Part shown: one piece after another, positions 18,032-26,462 of the stretch
Numbering within the stretch: position 1 is the first letter of the stretch
How the letters are laid out: every line of letters starts with the position of its first letter
Assembly: GCF_038630985.1 (NCBI RefSeq)
Contig: NZ_CP152049.1
Coordinates: 4,731,501-4,795,500 of the forward strand
Length of the DNA: 64,000 bases
Direction: 5' to 3'
Source of the DNA: Paenibacillus sp. FSL H8-0548
Lineage (GTDB): Bacteria; Bacillota; Bacilli; Paenibacillales; Paenibacillaceae
Program-made: the position numbers and the translations under genes
The notes under the pieces: generated by a model
The model's input: only the letters and a program-made list of their open reading frames with translations
Told to the model about the DNA's origin: nothing
Databases searched by the model: none

Positions 18032-19159
18032 TCACCGATATTGTTCATATATCTGATGAAAATTCGGCGTAGGCTGGAGACCGAGCTCTTGAAGCAGCGA
18101 TTGCGTATAGTGCTCGTAATAGTTATGTAGAGATTGTCGATCACCCATCGCACCTAATATATTCAGCAGAAGCAGATTCGACTCTTCTTCAAATTCATTA
18201 CGGGATACAATTCTTGTCGCAATTTGTACTGCTTCTCTAAATCGCTTCTGAGCAAGAAGCCAACTTGCAAGTCTTTTGGCAAAGATATCGTATAAAATCG
18301 CTAAAAACTCTCGTTCCGCTGTTGCCCATACAAAAGATTTTTCCTCGAATAGCTCGCCAGAAAATGTTTTCTCCAAATCGATTGCCCTTGCTTCATTTGC
18401 TGCGTCGATTTCGGATAACTCCTCCACTCCTTGTTCAAAATGAATGAAATCGACATCTACTTGATCTAAATCTACCCGATACTGCTCTTGCGATGAAATG
18501 ACCATCTCCTTAAACCCATGCAGTGACAACGCTTTCCTAAGCTGATACACCGCCGTATTAAGGTAGGTTTCCGCATTCTTGAGAGGCATGTCCGGGAAAA
18601 TATCCTCCAAAATTCGAATTTTGGCTACACTGCGTCCTCGATTAAAAAGCAAATAGGCGAATAACTCCTTACTTTTTTTGGATATCCATTTCACCGTACC
18701 CGCTTGCATGCTGCTAGCTTCGAAACAGCCAAGCGCCCTAACTGTCAGTTTATTAGGTGTGAGATCAACAGCAACAGCAACAGCAGCTTCAGCAGTTGCA
18801 CTGTGTCTACTAGCCGCTCTAGTAATGGTCTGGGCAAGACGCTTTCTGGAAATCGGCTTAACCATATAGTCGAGTGGATAAACATCATAAGCATCCATCG
18901 CAAATTCTGAATGGGAGGTTGTAAACACGATGTCAAGTTTAGAACGAATCAAGCGCAAGCTGCGTGCTAGCTCTAATCCATCGTCCTTAGCGATTTTAAT
19001 ATCTAAAAATGCGAGATCTACTTCCCTGTCCCGAACGAAGTCTAGAGCCTCTGCTGCATTTCGGAAGCTTCCGACAAGCTCCACATCTTCCATATTTGAA
19101 AGCAGCCGCTTCATAGCGAGCAGCATAGCAGGCTCATCATCTACGATGAGAACTTTCAT
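18032..19159 (-). CDS. Response regulator with winged helix and BTAD (SARP-type) domain
   Basis: The protein has 375 residues. The receiver domain has acidic Asp7/Asp8/Glu9, phospho-acceptor Asp53 (LAFLDIKI), FTTSHSEFA and Lys in DYMVKPIS. A winged-helix DNA-binding domain (about 140-225) and a bacterial transcriptional activation domain (about 230-372) end in RILEDIF...YRVDLDQV and LQELGLQPTPNF. SARP-like regulators of this build are common in Paenibacillaceae. No kinase gene is adjacent. Its promoter block (19213-19265) closely matches that of the 7TM-PAS kinase at 32172-33905, which suggests that kinase as partner or co-regulated gene. Confidence 0.85.
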   Translation of the reverse strand: MKVLIVDDEPAMLLAMKRLLSNMEDVELVGSFRNAAEALDFVRDREVDLAFLDIKIAKDDGLELARSLRLIRSKLDIVFTTSHSEFAMDAYDVYPLDYMVKPISRKRLAQTITRAASRHSATAEAAVAVAVDLTPNKLTVRALGCFEASSMQAGTVKWISKKSKELFAYLLFNRGRSVAKIRILEDIFPDMPLKNAETYLNTAVYQLRKALSLHGFKEMVISSQEQYRVDLDQVDVDFIHFEQGVEELSEIDAANEARAIDLEKTFSGELFEEKSFVWATAEREFLAILYDIFAKRLASWLLAQKRFREAVQIATRIVSRNEFEEESNLLLLNILGAMGDRQSLHNYYEHYTQSLLQELGLQPTPNFHQIYEQYR

Positions 19160-19212
19160 TACTCTATTCCGCCTCTCTAAAAAATAGATTAGCCTTTTAC
19201 TTGTTTCTCTTC

Positions 19213-19265
19213 ATAATAGTCTACGAAGCTATAGTGTGCAAGACAAGACATCTCAGATTTCGACA
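19213..19265 (-). promoter_or_regulatory. Promoter of the BTAD response regulator with an upstream motif shared with the kinase gene
   Basis: On the minus strand, TTGCAC, a 17-bp spacer, then TATTAT. The 30 bp from the -35 outward (19236-19265) match 33989-34018 upstream of the 7TM kinase at 22 of 30 positions without gaps, including CGACA at the far end. The same motif in front of two regulator genes suggests one shared activator site. Confidence 0.6.
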
Positions 19266-19311
19266 AAAAAGACTGACCCATGAAGTCATTAAGAATGACA
19301 TTCTAGGCCAG
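19264..19311 (-). terminator. Terminator of the rpiR gene
   Basis: An imperfect stem (CTGGCCTAGAATGTCATT pairing with AATGACTTCATGGGTCAG) is followed on the minus strand by CTTTTTT. It overlaps the edge of the next promoter motif. Confidence 0.6.
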
Positions 19312-19372
19312 CCTGGAATCAGCTTTCGAATCGTATCTCTTATTTCAGAAGACAGTTCAACAGTCGCAAAGC

Positions 19373-20227
19373 TTAAAGCATTTTTACAGTAACCGATGCC
19401 GCGGTTTGCTCCTTATTCGTTATAGATTCTTGATAAGTTCTTTTAAAATATTCAACATATAACACATCCAGCAAATAGAGCTGTGATATCTTCGCAGATA
19501 ATGAACCGCCCTGCAAAGGGCCTTCATTAGCACCGCAAAGCAGCGTAAGATCAGAATATGAGGTAAGTGGCGACTTTACGAATCGGGTAATTGAAATGAC
19601 GGCAGCTCCACATTCTTTTGCTTTCTTTGCCACTTCAATCGTATCCTTAGTCGAGCCTGAATAAGAAATTATGACTGCGACATCCCGATTTGTCATCAGA
19701 GCCGCGGACATCATCTGGAGATGAGAATCAATCGTACATTCTGTTTTGTTCGTGATACGCATAAATTTATTTTTTGCTTCCATAGCTGTCATTAATGAAG
19801 AACCCACGCCAAAAAATATGACTCGTTCTGCTTGAACAAAATAGTCAATCGCTTGATCCATTTTGTCATGATCGATTAAATTAAACGTTTCGTTCAACGC
19901 ACTGATGTTCGACGCCAGCACTTTGGAAGTTACTTGATCCATCGTATCATTCATCAGAATCTTGTCTGTGAGCTGCGGTATTTCATTCTCTACCGTAATG
20001 CTATGCGCCAGTGCAATCTTAAAATCCTGGTACCCCTTGTAGCTCAACGCTTTGCAAAACCTGAATATGCTAGATTCTCCTACATCACAAACATCTGCAA
20101 GGTCGGTAATCGACATGTATACGACATCTTTCGCGTTATCCAGAACATAGTTGGCTACTTTTACTTCTGCATTAGTCAGGTTATTGTACTTGGAATGAAT
20201 GGTTGTAAAAATATTCATTGCACGCAA
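19373..20227 (-). CDS. MurR/RpiR-family transcriptional regulator
   Basis: The protein has 284 residues. An N-terminal HTH_6 domain (ITDLADVCDVGESSIFRFCK, about 37-57) is followed by a SIS domain (about 120-260) with FFGVGSSL, VIISYSGSTKDT and a C-terminal HAS-type pair. A TTG start at 20227 has GGAGG 7-8 nt upstream; ATG 20218 is the alternative. It is 18 bp downstream of the ROK kinase stop, so the two form an operon. A sugar-phosphate-responsive regulator together with a ROK kinase suggests an amino-sugar or glycoside pathway whose transporter and enzymes are not in this window. Confidence 0.87.
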   Translation of the reverse strand: MRAMNIFTTIHSKYNNLTNAEVKVANYVLDNAKDVVYMSITDLADVCDVGESSIFRFCKALSYKGYQDFKIALAHSITVENEIPQLTDKILMNDTMDQVTSKVLASNISALNETFNLIDHDKMDQAIDYFVQAERVIFFGVGSSLMTAMEAKNKFMRITNKTECTIDSHLQMMSAALMTNRDVAVIISYSGSTKDTIEVAKKAKECGAAVISITRFVKSPLTSYSDLTLLCGANEGPLQGGSLSAKISQLYLLDVLYVEYFKRTYQESITNKEQTAASVTVKML

Positions 20228-20245
20228 CTCATCACCTCCACTTAT

Positions 20246-21139
20246 TCAATCCGTTCCGCGTAAAAATAAAGATGCCGCGCCTAATAGACCTGCTTTATTC
20301 CCAAGGGCTGCTTTAAGAATTTTCACATCCGCAAAGCTTGGCATAATCAAATCCTTTGTCTGTTTCCTGACTAACTCAACTAAATCATCCCGCTCCATTA
20401 CTCCGCCCCCTACAATGACAGCCGGCGGGTTGAAAATATGAATGAGCGAAGCCAACCCTGCTGATACTTCAGTAACCCATGAATGCAGAACTTGACTCAG
20501 TTTATCGTTTCCTATGCCTACTTTATCAAAAAAAACTTTCCCATCCACAACTTCCGGATCAGCTTGTTGAGCCATCCGGACCAATGCTGTCGTCGAGGCA
20601 AAGGTTTCATAGTAAGGCGTTCTCGATCCACTATTCATCTGCGATAGCGAATGGGTAAAGATATGACCGAATTCGGCCGCCGAACCATTAGCTCCTCGAT
20701 AGATCTTATGATTGATTACGATAGCGCCGCCGATCCCTGTACCAAAGGTAAGACATAAGAAATCATGATACGCTGCGGCTGCACCGAAGTAGGCTTCTCC
20801 TAGCGCAGCCGCATTAACATCGTTCTCAACCTGAACAGGCCTTTGAAATCTTTTCTCCAGTATCCCCCTAATGTTCATTCCAGTGTAGTTTGGAATATTC
20901 TCATTAGCATAAGAAATATAACCTTCCTCCGCATTCACTTGACCGGCTGTACTGATTGCAATCGCATCGAAATTATTATACGCTTCCATCTGGGCCATTA
21001 ATCTATCCATTAGATGAGGTCCACCTAAATTCGCTTCAGTTGAATATTCCTTAAATTGATCGATATTTCCCTGTTTGTCGCAGATGCCCATCTTCGTGTT
21101 TGTACCGCCGATATCTACGGCTAAAATGTTGATACTCAT
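20246..21139 (-). CDS. ROK-family sugar kinase lacking the zinc-binding cysteines
   Basis: The protein has 297 residues. It opens with the ATP-binding loop LAVDIGGTNTKMG and has the catalytic block VENDVNAAALGE (Asp is the general base), GTGIGGAIV, and AAEFGH, whose His is a zinc ligand in other ROK proteins. The usual CxCGxxGC segment is replaced by a stretch near 130-145 with no cysteine (HSLSQMNSGSRTPYYETFAS), as in some beta-glucoside or N-acetylmannosamine-type kinases. The substrate is undetermined. No good ribosome binding site precedes the ATG; it starts 4 nt after the stop of a gene fragment, which suggests it was once translationally coupled. Confidence 0.82.
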   Translation of the reverse strand: MSINILAVDIGGTNTKMGICDKQGNIDQFKEYSTEANLGGPHLMDRLMAQMEAYNNFDAIAISTAGQVNAEEGYISYANENIPNYTGMNIRGILEKRFQRPVQVENDVNAAALGEAYFGAAAAYHDFLCLTFGTGIGGAIVINHKIYRGANGSAAEFGHIFTHSLSQMNSGSRTPYYETFASTTALVRMAQQADPEVVDGKVFFDKVGIGNDKLSQVLHSWVTEVSAGLASLIHIFNPPAVIVGGGVMERDDLVELVRKQTKDLIMPSFADVKILKAALGNKAGLLGAASLFLRGTD

Positions 21140-21142
21140 AGG

Positions 21143-21235
21143 TTATTCAACAACCTCTACAAATTTTTTATTATATTCCTTGGCCTCGTTACGAGCCGTC
21201 GCGTCCATTGCGACAATCCCTCTTGAGCTCTGCAG
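21143..21235 (-). pseudogene. Possible 3' remnant of a gene formerly upstream of the ROK kinase
   Basis: About 28 codons ending at TAA 21143 read SSRGIVAMDATARNEAKEYN and a short tail, with protein-like composition, and stop just before the kinase ATG. No start or recognisable domain lies upstream; the DNA quickly becomes AT-rich. I cannot name the family. Confidence 0.3.
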
Positions 21236-21505
21236 TATTAGGCAAAAACAACATAACATATATTTTAGATGTTGTGAATTGTTTTCTCCATTTTTTTAAA
21301 TTATGAAAAATATTTTCACCAAAATTGAAAATTGATTTTTATTTTCGAAAAAGAGACTCTTCTTTTGAAATCCTGTCTGCAGCTAAGCCTATGAAGCGAA
21401 TGCTCTACATGTTCAATATGAAGTTGGCTGCATCAAGGTGAAACGGCTGTCGCCGTCTTTTGGCGGAGATGAATGTGAAACTTATACTCTCCTATATTTC
21501 AAAAT
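21236..21505. repeat. Non-coding AT-rich stretch with a dispersed hairpin repeat
   Basis: About 21236-21400 is AT-rich and holds no gene. At about 21434-21500, CAAGGTGAAACGGCTGTCGC followed by CGTCTTTTGGCGG and a later TATACTCTCCTATATTTC matches a second copy at 43573-43640. The CGGC...GCCG parts can form a hairpin, like REP-type intergenic palindromes. Confidence 0.5.
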
Positions 21506-21534
21506 AAGGTTAACCAGACTTAACTGGTTAACCT
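21506..21534 (-). terminator. Terminator of the metallophore operon
   Basis: GGTTAACCAG and CTGGTTAACC form a perfect 10-bp stem with a 6-nt loop. On the minus strand it is followed by TTATTTT. It lies about 45 bp beyond the MFS stop. Confidence 0.75.
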
Positions 21535-21576
21535 CCAAGTATCATGAACTAAAGTACCTGCTAGTTTAGCATAGGT

Positions 21577-22860
21577 TCAGCTCCTTGCTTCACTCCTCCA
21601 TTTTGATCGACCCTCTCCGAGAGTTAATCGCTTTTGATAAACGACAACAAAGCAGGCCGTCATCAAAACTAAGGCTGCACATACCGTATAAACCCCAGAG
21701 TAAGAGATTTGATCGGCGATCGGCCCCATTGCAATGCCGCCCAACGAGATGCCGAGATCAGCTGATGCAATAAATAGACCGATTAACACATTGCGCGAAG
21801 AACTAGGCAGAACAAAAGTTAAATAGGTCATCAAGGTTGGATATAACAGCGCCTGGGCAATACCCATTAAAATAGCAGCTGCATATAACAATAGAGCCCC
21901 TTTGGATTCAGAAAATGACAGCAGCAGTGATGCGGCAGCGGCCAATAGCAAAACACCGATAATAAATAGAGAGTGCCATTTTCCGTCTGAAGGAACCCGC
22001 TTGCGAAGCAAGAACCGCGCCAAAACGATCACGGCAGCTTGGATCATTAAATAAACGCCTGCATTCCCGTATTCAATATGATTGGCATACAGCGGAATAA
22101 AAACGACCACCGAACCAAAAACAACTGAAGCAGCAAGCATAACTACACTACAGAGGAGAAAGGAAGGATGCGACACCATTTGACGTATATTTTTTGACAT
22201 CCCTTTAGCATGCTGCTCCTCCCCTTTCTCTTGAGAAACGTTCTGTATGGACGTACTGTATCCAAATAGACCCGTAATGATTACGATTCCGATAACCACT
22301 GCCGTGAAGGAATTCATTCCTCCCCAGTCCCAAATTCCAAAAGCAATTAACGGCCCCACGATTGAGGGCATATAGGTGAAAAGAGAGTACAATGAGACAC
22401 CCTGAGATCGCTCCTTCTCTGATAGAGAATCAATGATCCCCATTTGCAGTGCCATGGAGAAAAATGCGGTGCATATGCCTTGCATTAACCGGGCAACAAA
22501 GAAGCCTTCCCATGCTGTAACGGTATAAAGCAATAGCGCAATCCCATTCACGATTAGCAAGACGCGCAGTACCTTGACAGGGCCATACTTATACACGTAA
22601 TGACCTGCCCACGGACGAAAAAACATGCAAGTCAGCATATAGGTGCCCATAATCAAACCGATCATCGTATTGCTCGCACCCATCGCTTCACTTCTAAGCG
22701 GTATGATCACATTCAAGATGGAATTTGCACTAAAGAAGAGAAACGCAAGCGTATAAAGACGGATAAATGGCCATGAAGTGGCTTGTTGAGTACCCAAATG
22801 CAGACAACTCCCGAAAACATAATGCTTAATCCATAAAAATGGAACTGTTTTGTTCAACAA
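21577..22860 (-). CDS. MFS transporter, probable metallophore exporter (CntE-like position)
   Basis: The protein has up to 427 residues and about 12 membrane segments. The MFS signature lies between segments 2 and 3 (FFRPWAGHYVYKYGP), with long loop 6-7 (STSIQNVSQEKGEE). It is the last gene of the operon and overlaps the SbnA-like gene. The coordinate given assumes a TTG at 22860. A TTG at 22797 with GGGAG 10 nt upstream would give a more usual N-terminus. In staphylopine and staphyloferrin loci an MFS gene at the end of the operon exports the product; the same role is inferred here from position. Confidence 0.8.
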   Translation of the reverse strand: MLNKTVPFLWIKHYVFGSCLHLGTQQATSWPFIRLYTLAFLFFSANSILNVIIPLRSEAMGASNTMIGLIMGTYMLTCMFFRPWAGHYVYKYGPVKVLRVLLIVNGIALLLYTVTAWEGFFVARLMQGICTAFFSMALQMGIIDSLSEKERSQGVSLYSLFTYMPSIVGPLIAFGIWDWGGMNSFTAVVIGIVIITGLFGYSTSIQNVSQEKGEEQHAKGMSKNIRQMVSHPSFLLCSVVMLAASVVFGSVVVFIPLYANHIEYGNAGVYLMIQAAVIVLARFLLRKRVPSDGKWHSLFIIGVLLLAAAASLLLSFSESKGALLLYAAAILMGIAQALLYPTLMTYLTFVLPSSSRNVLIGLFIASADLGISLGGIAMGPIADQISYSGVYTVCAALVLMTACFVVVYQKRLTLGEGRSKWRSEARS

Positions 22861-23965
22861 AATCTCGGGCCAGCAACTCGGAGTTCATACGCAGCGTAGA
22901 TTCTGGCACTTCCAAGCTCTGGGTTAGATCCGTTCTATAATTCGCTGTAGTAGAGGGACAAACGCTCCAGGGCTGGAGCTGTCGTGCCATCCCCCGAATG
23001 GCCTCCATATCTATATTCGTGGGAAAGCCCTGCTGCTCCATCCATTCATCATTGAATAAGGTTGGAATATAGCGTTCACCACCGTCGGCAACCATGCAAA
23101 CAATTCGTTCCTCCGGTTGAAGCGCTTGCGCTAATTTGAGAGCAACCAGCGCACATGCCCCGCTTGAGGGCCCCATCAATATACCTTCATTACGGGCAAA
23201 CGCCCTCGCAGTGAGGAAGGCTTGCTCGTCTGATATTTTATAGGCACGGTCGACATGAGCCATATTCAAATTAGAAGGCGTCCAGCCGAGGCCAATGCCG
23301 GGTATGCGATAGGAATCCGATTGTCCTCCAAATATAGCAGAGCCTACAGCATCCACACCGATAATCTGCACCTCCGGCGCAAAGGTTTTTAAATACTTGG
23401 AGATGCCACCCAGCTGTCCGCCGGTACTAACTGCAGTTATGAAGACCGTAATTTTGTTGGAGCAATCTGCCATGATCTCGCGGGCCGTGCTTTTATAATG
23501 AGCTTCACTATTCAGCAGATTAAAGCACTGGTCTGGGCGGTACGAGTTATCAATCTCCTGCGCTAGCTTGTTGGCTAACGAAATTCTTGTTTTATGATAG
23601 CTGCCGCAATCGTCTTTTTCCGTCACCACAATAACCTCTGCCCCAAAACATTTTAAGAGCGCCAAATTCGCGCTGGTCGTTTTAGGATCTACTAAAATGA
23701 TGACTCGATAGCCTTTGGCCGCACCGATCATCGCCAGGGAGATGCCGAAGTTTCCGCTTGAAGATTCAATAATTGTGCCTCCCGGCTTAAGTAAACCTCT
23801 ACGCTCCGCTTCCTCAACGAGGTAAATAGCAGCGCGGTCCTTAATGCTTCCTCCAGGATTGTATCGTTCATATTTAAACAAAACTTGCCCTTCATTTGCC
23901 CTGTTGCTATTCGGTATCGTAATGAGCGGCGTATTGCCGATGGTCTCTAGTATGCTAGCTATCAT
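22826..23965 (-). CDS. SbnA-like PLP-dependent synthase (cysteine synthase fold)
   Basis: The start at ATG 23965 has GGGAGG 11 nt upstream and begins MIASILETIGNTPLI; it overlaps the ABC ATPase stop by 11 bp. The protein has 379 residues. The PLP lysine is in NPGGSIKDRAA, the substrate loop in SSSGNFGIS, the phosphate-binding loop in VSTGGQLGG, and GPSSGACA follows. SbnA and AesA homologues make N-(1-amino-1-carboxy-2-ethyl)-glutamate-type precursors of diaminopropionate from O-phosphoserine. SbnA proteins are about 325 residues; this one has an extra C-terminal segment of about 55 residues (from EAIRGMARQLQPWS). No SbnB partner is coded nearby, so the product is probably not free diaminopropionate. 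The exact reaction is inferred. Confidence 0.82.
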   Translation of the reverse strand: MIASILETIGNTPLITIPNSNRANEGQVLFKYERYNPGGSIKDRAAIYLVEEAERRGLLKPGGTIIESSSGNFGISLAMIGAAKGYRVIILVDPKTTSANLALLKCFGAEVIVVTEKDDCGSYHKTRISLANKLAQEIDNSYRPDQCFNLLNSEAHYKSTAREIMADCSNKITVFITAVSTGGQLGGISKYLKTFAPEVQIIGVDAVGSAIFGGQSDSYRIPGIGLGWTPSNLNMAHVDRAYKISDEQAFLTARAFARNEGILMGPSSGACALVALKLAQALQPEERIVCMVADGGERYIPTLFNDEWMEQQGFPTNIDMEAIRGMARQLQPWSVCPSTTANYRTDLTQSLEVPESTLRMNSELLARDFVEQNSSIFMD

Positions 23966-25613
23966 AGGTACCCGTTCCTCCCGCTGTAACATAGTGTACT
24001 CGGCTTTGTTCCAATAACCCCTCTTCCATATCGTTCGCGCATTGGAGCAGCAACTGCGTATAAGGCTGCTCGCTTTCATAGAGGTGCGCCACGGGCTTAA
24101 TTTCACAAAAGCTTCCATTGTGCATAACCGCAATTTGATGGCAAAAGGAATGCAGTACTCTAATATCGTGCGAAATCATGAGGATCGAAAACCCAAATTG
24201 TTTATTTAGACGCTGCAGCAAGTGCAATATTTGTGCTTGAACGCTCATATCCAAGGCTGATACTGCTTCATCACAAATTAGAATATCGGGCTCCAGCACC
24301 AGTGCTCTCGCAATCGCTATTCGTTGACATTGCCCCGAGCTAAGCTGAGGTGGTCTCCTATGCTGCGCTTCGTCATGGATTCCTACCTCACGGAGATAAA
24401 ATCTCGCCCGCATCTCCCGCTCCTTACTCTCTCCAATCTGCAAATATTGAAGCGGCTCTTGGACCAATTGCAAAGCTGTACGCCGGGGGTTAAGACTTGC
24501 TCTGGCATCTTGGAACACGAATTGAATATGCTTACATATTTCGCGTCTGGCCTTCCCACGCAAACGGCTAATTTCTGTACCGCGATACAGAATACGACCT
24601 CCGCTGGGTTTCTCCAAACCGGTAAGACACCGGGCTAATGTGGATTTTCCGCAGCCGCTTTGCCCAAGAATCCCTACGATCTCCCCTTCTGCTAATGTAA
24701 GATTTACATCCTGTAAAACAGACCTTTCCTTAAACGTTTTCTTCAGTCCGCTAATTTCAAGCAAAGGCTGATTACGAGGCAGCACTCGATCTGTCGGTGA
24801 GGTTTGGGTTAATCGAGAGCGGGAAGCAAGCAAATGACGCGTATAGGCAGCTTGTGGATCGGAGAATACCTGCTTGGTATCCCCCTCTTCTTCAATCGCG
24901 CCTCTGTTTAATACAATGACTCTATTGCTTATGGCGTTCGCTACGGCAATATCATGGGTAATCAGAAGAACTGTCAATCCAAACTCTTCCTGCATTCTTT
25001 TAAGCAAATCAAGCACCTCTCGCTGACTCACCGTATCTAATGCCGATGTTGGCTCATCAGCAATCAGCACCGCTGGTTTGAGACACAACGCTAGCGCAAG
25101 ACAAATACGCTGACACATGCCTCCACTGAGTTGATAAGGATAACGTTCTAAAACGCTTTCCGTATCCGAAAAATTGAGCATGCTCAGCAATTTGTTCGTT
25201 ATCGGCATAACTTCCTCAGCAGACGCCATGTTGTGATAAAGAAGAACTTCTTTAAAATTCTCTTTTATTTTCAGCACGGGATTTAAGGCCAGCTGCGCAT
25301 CTTGGAAGAGCAAGGCAAGCTGCTTTCCTCTCACGAGGTTCCATTCGATACCTTTTCCGGCAAGATCAGCAGTAAAACCTGAGCCAAGCTGCAGGATTCC
25401 ACTCCCTATATGAGCAGAGGGGGGCAAAAGTCCAGTAATCGCCTTTGCAATGGTTGACTTTCCAGAGCCGCTTTCCCCTAACAAAGCAACGATTTCACCC
25501 TTCTTCATCTCAAAAGCAAGGTTTTTCAGGATGATGGCTGAGCTGTTATTTTGCTTATATTTCACCTGCAAGTCTTTGACTTCCAGCACCTTGTCGCTTT
25601 TCTTAGTCCGCAT
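23955..25613 (-). CDS. Fused double ATPase of a nickel/peptide/opine-type ABC importer
   Basis: The protein has 552 residues with two complete ABC modules in one chain. The first has Walker A GESGSGKST (about 50), signature LSGGMCQRI and Walker B AVLIADEPTSALD. The second has Walker A GQSGCGKST (about 320), signature LSSGQCQRI and Walker B DILICDEAVSALD. In Nik, Cnt and Opp systems these are usually separate D and F proteins, so this is a fusion. The gene lies between the NikC-like permease (11 bp) and the SbnA-like synthase (overlap). Confidence 0.9.
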   Translation of the reverse strand: MRTKKSDKVLEVKDLQVKYKQNNSSAIILKNLAFEMKKGEIVALLGESGSGKSTIAKAITGLLPPSAHIGSGILQLGSGFTADLAGKGIEWNLVRGKQLALLFQDAQLALNPVLKIKENFKEVLLYHNMASAEEVMPITNKLLSMLNFSDTESVLERYPYQLSGGMCQRICLALALCLKPAVLIADEPTSALDTVSQREVLDLLKRMQEEFGLTVLLITHDIAVANAISNRVIVLNRGAIEEEGDTKQVFSDPQAAYTRHLLASRSRLTQTSPTDRVLPRNQPLLEISGLKKTFKERSVLQDVNLTLAEGEIVGILGQSGCGKSTLARCLTGLEKPSGGRILYRGTEISRLRGKARREICKHIQFVFQDARASLNPRRTALQLVQEPLQYLQIGESKEREMRARFYLREVGIHDEAQHRRPPQLSSGQCQRIAIARALVLEPDILICDEAVSALDMSVQAQILHLLQRLNKQFGFSILMISHDIRVLHSFCHQIAVMHNGSFCEIKPVAHLYESEQPYTQLLLQCANDMEEGLLEQSRVHYVTAGGTGTYDS

Positions 25614-25624
25614 CCTGCATTCTC

Positions 25625-26461
25625 CTAAAGTCCTGTCATTTCATAAGGATCAAGCCGGTCCCGTAGTCCCTCACCAATCAAATTAAACGCTAATACGGTC
25701 AAAACAATACATACCGTAGGTCCCAACAAAATGTGCGGAGCCTGCAGAAAGTGATCTCGCCCATCCGCTAGCATACTGCCCCATTCAGGATTGGGAGGCT
25801 GCGCGCCTAAACCAAGGAACGAGAGGGCTGAGATAGACAGAATTAAGCTGCCCAGCTCGAAAGTCGCTAAGATGAGCACAGGGCTCAGCGCTTTTGGAAG
25901 CAGCTCTCGTACCATCATTACACTGCTCTTCGCCCCCAATACTTTTGCTGCAGCAAAAGAGGATTCGTGCTTCGCTTGCAAGACTACACTGCGGGTTAAG
26001 CGCGCAAAGGATACCCACCAAACAGAGACGATAGCAATGAGCAGATGGATAAAGCCTGTGCCGAATAGCCCTGCAATGACCATTGCAAATACCATAACAG
26101 GAAAAGCCAACAGCACATCAATGAGACGCATCAAGATAACATCAAATATAGATTTATGAAACATGCCAGCCAATAATCCAGCTAAAAGTCCAATAAACAG
26201 AGCTGTGCTCAGAGCAAGAATGGACGATAGCAATGTCGTTTTCCCTCCATGGAGCGTTCGTGAGAGAACATCCCTTCCGAATCGATCTGTGCCCAGCGGA
26301 TGCTTAGCGCTTGGTTTCTCCAAACGCTCGGATGACTTCTGCTCCAACGGATCATAAGAAGTAAATAATGGCGCACCTAGGATGAGAACGGCAATGATAC
26401 TAAAAATGGCGATACCGGCCACAAAGCTGATCGAAAGTTTAGTTTGGCGTATCCTATTCAA
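25625..26461 (-). CDS. ABC importer permease, NikC/CntC-like
   Basis: I choose the TTG start at 26461: it follows the NikB-like stop directly (TGAGTTG) and has AAAGGAG 9 nt upstream. An in-frame ATG at 26518 would lie inside the upstream gene. The protein has about 278 residues and 5-6 membrane segments. It has HPLGTDRFGRDVLSRTLHG at the periplasmic end of segment 1, the cytoplasmic EAA-like loop around AAKVLGAKSSVMMVRELLPK, and NPEWGSMLADGRDHF near the C-terminus, all typical of DppC/NikC proteins. It pairs with the gene upstream. Confidence 0.88.
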   Translation of the reverse strand: MNRIRQTKLSISFVAGIAIFSIIAVLILGAPLFTSYDPLEQKSSERLEKPSAKHPLGTDRFGRDVLSRTLHGGKTTLLSSILALSTALFIGLLAGLLAGMFHKSIFDVILMRLIDVLLAFPVMVFAMVIAGLFGTGFIHLLIAIVSVWWVSFARLTRSVVLQAKHESSFAAAKVLGAKSSVMMVRELLPKALSPVLILATFELGSLILSISALSFLGLGAQPPNPEWGSMLADGRDHFLQAPHILLGPTVCIVLTVLAFNLIGEGLRDRLDPYEMTGL

Positions 26462-26462
26462 C

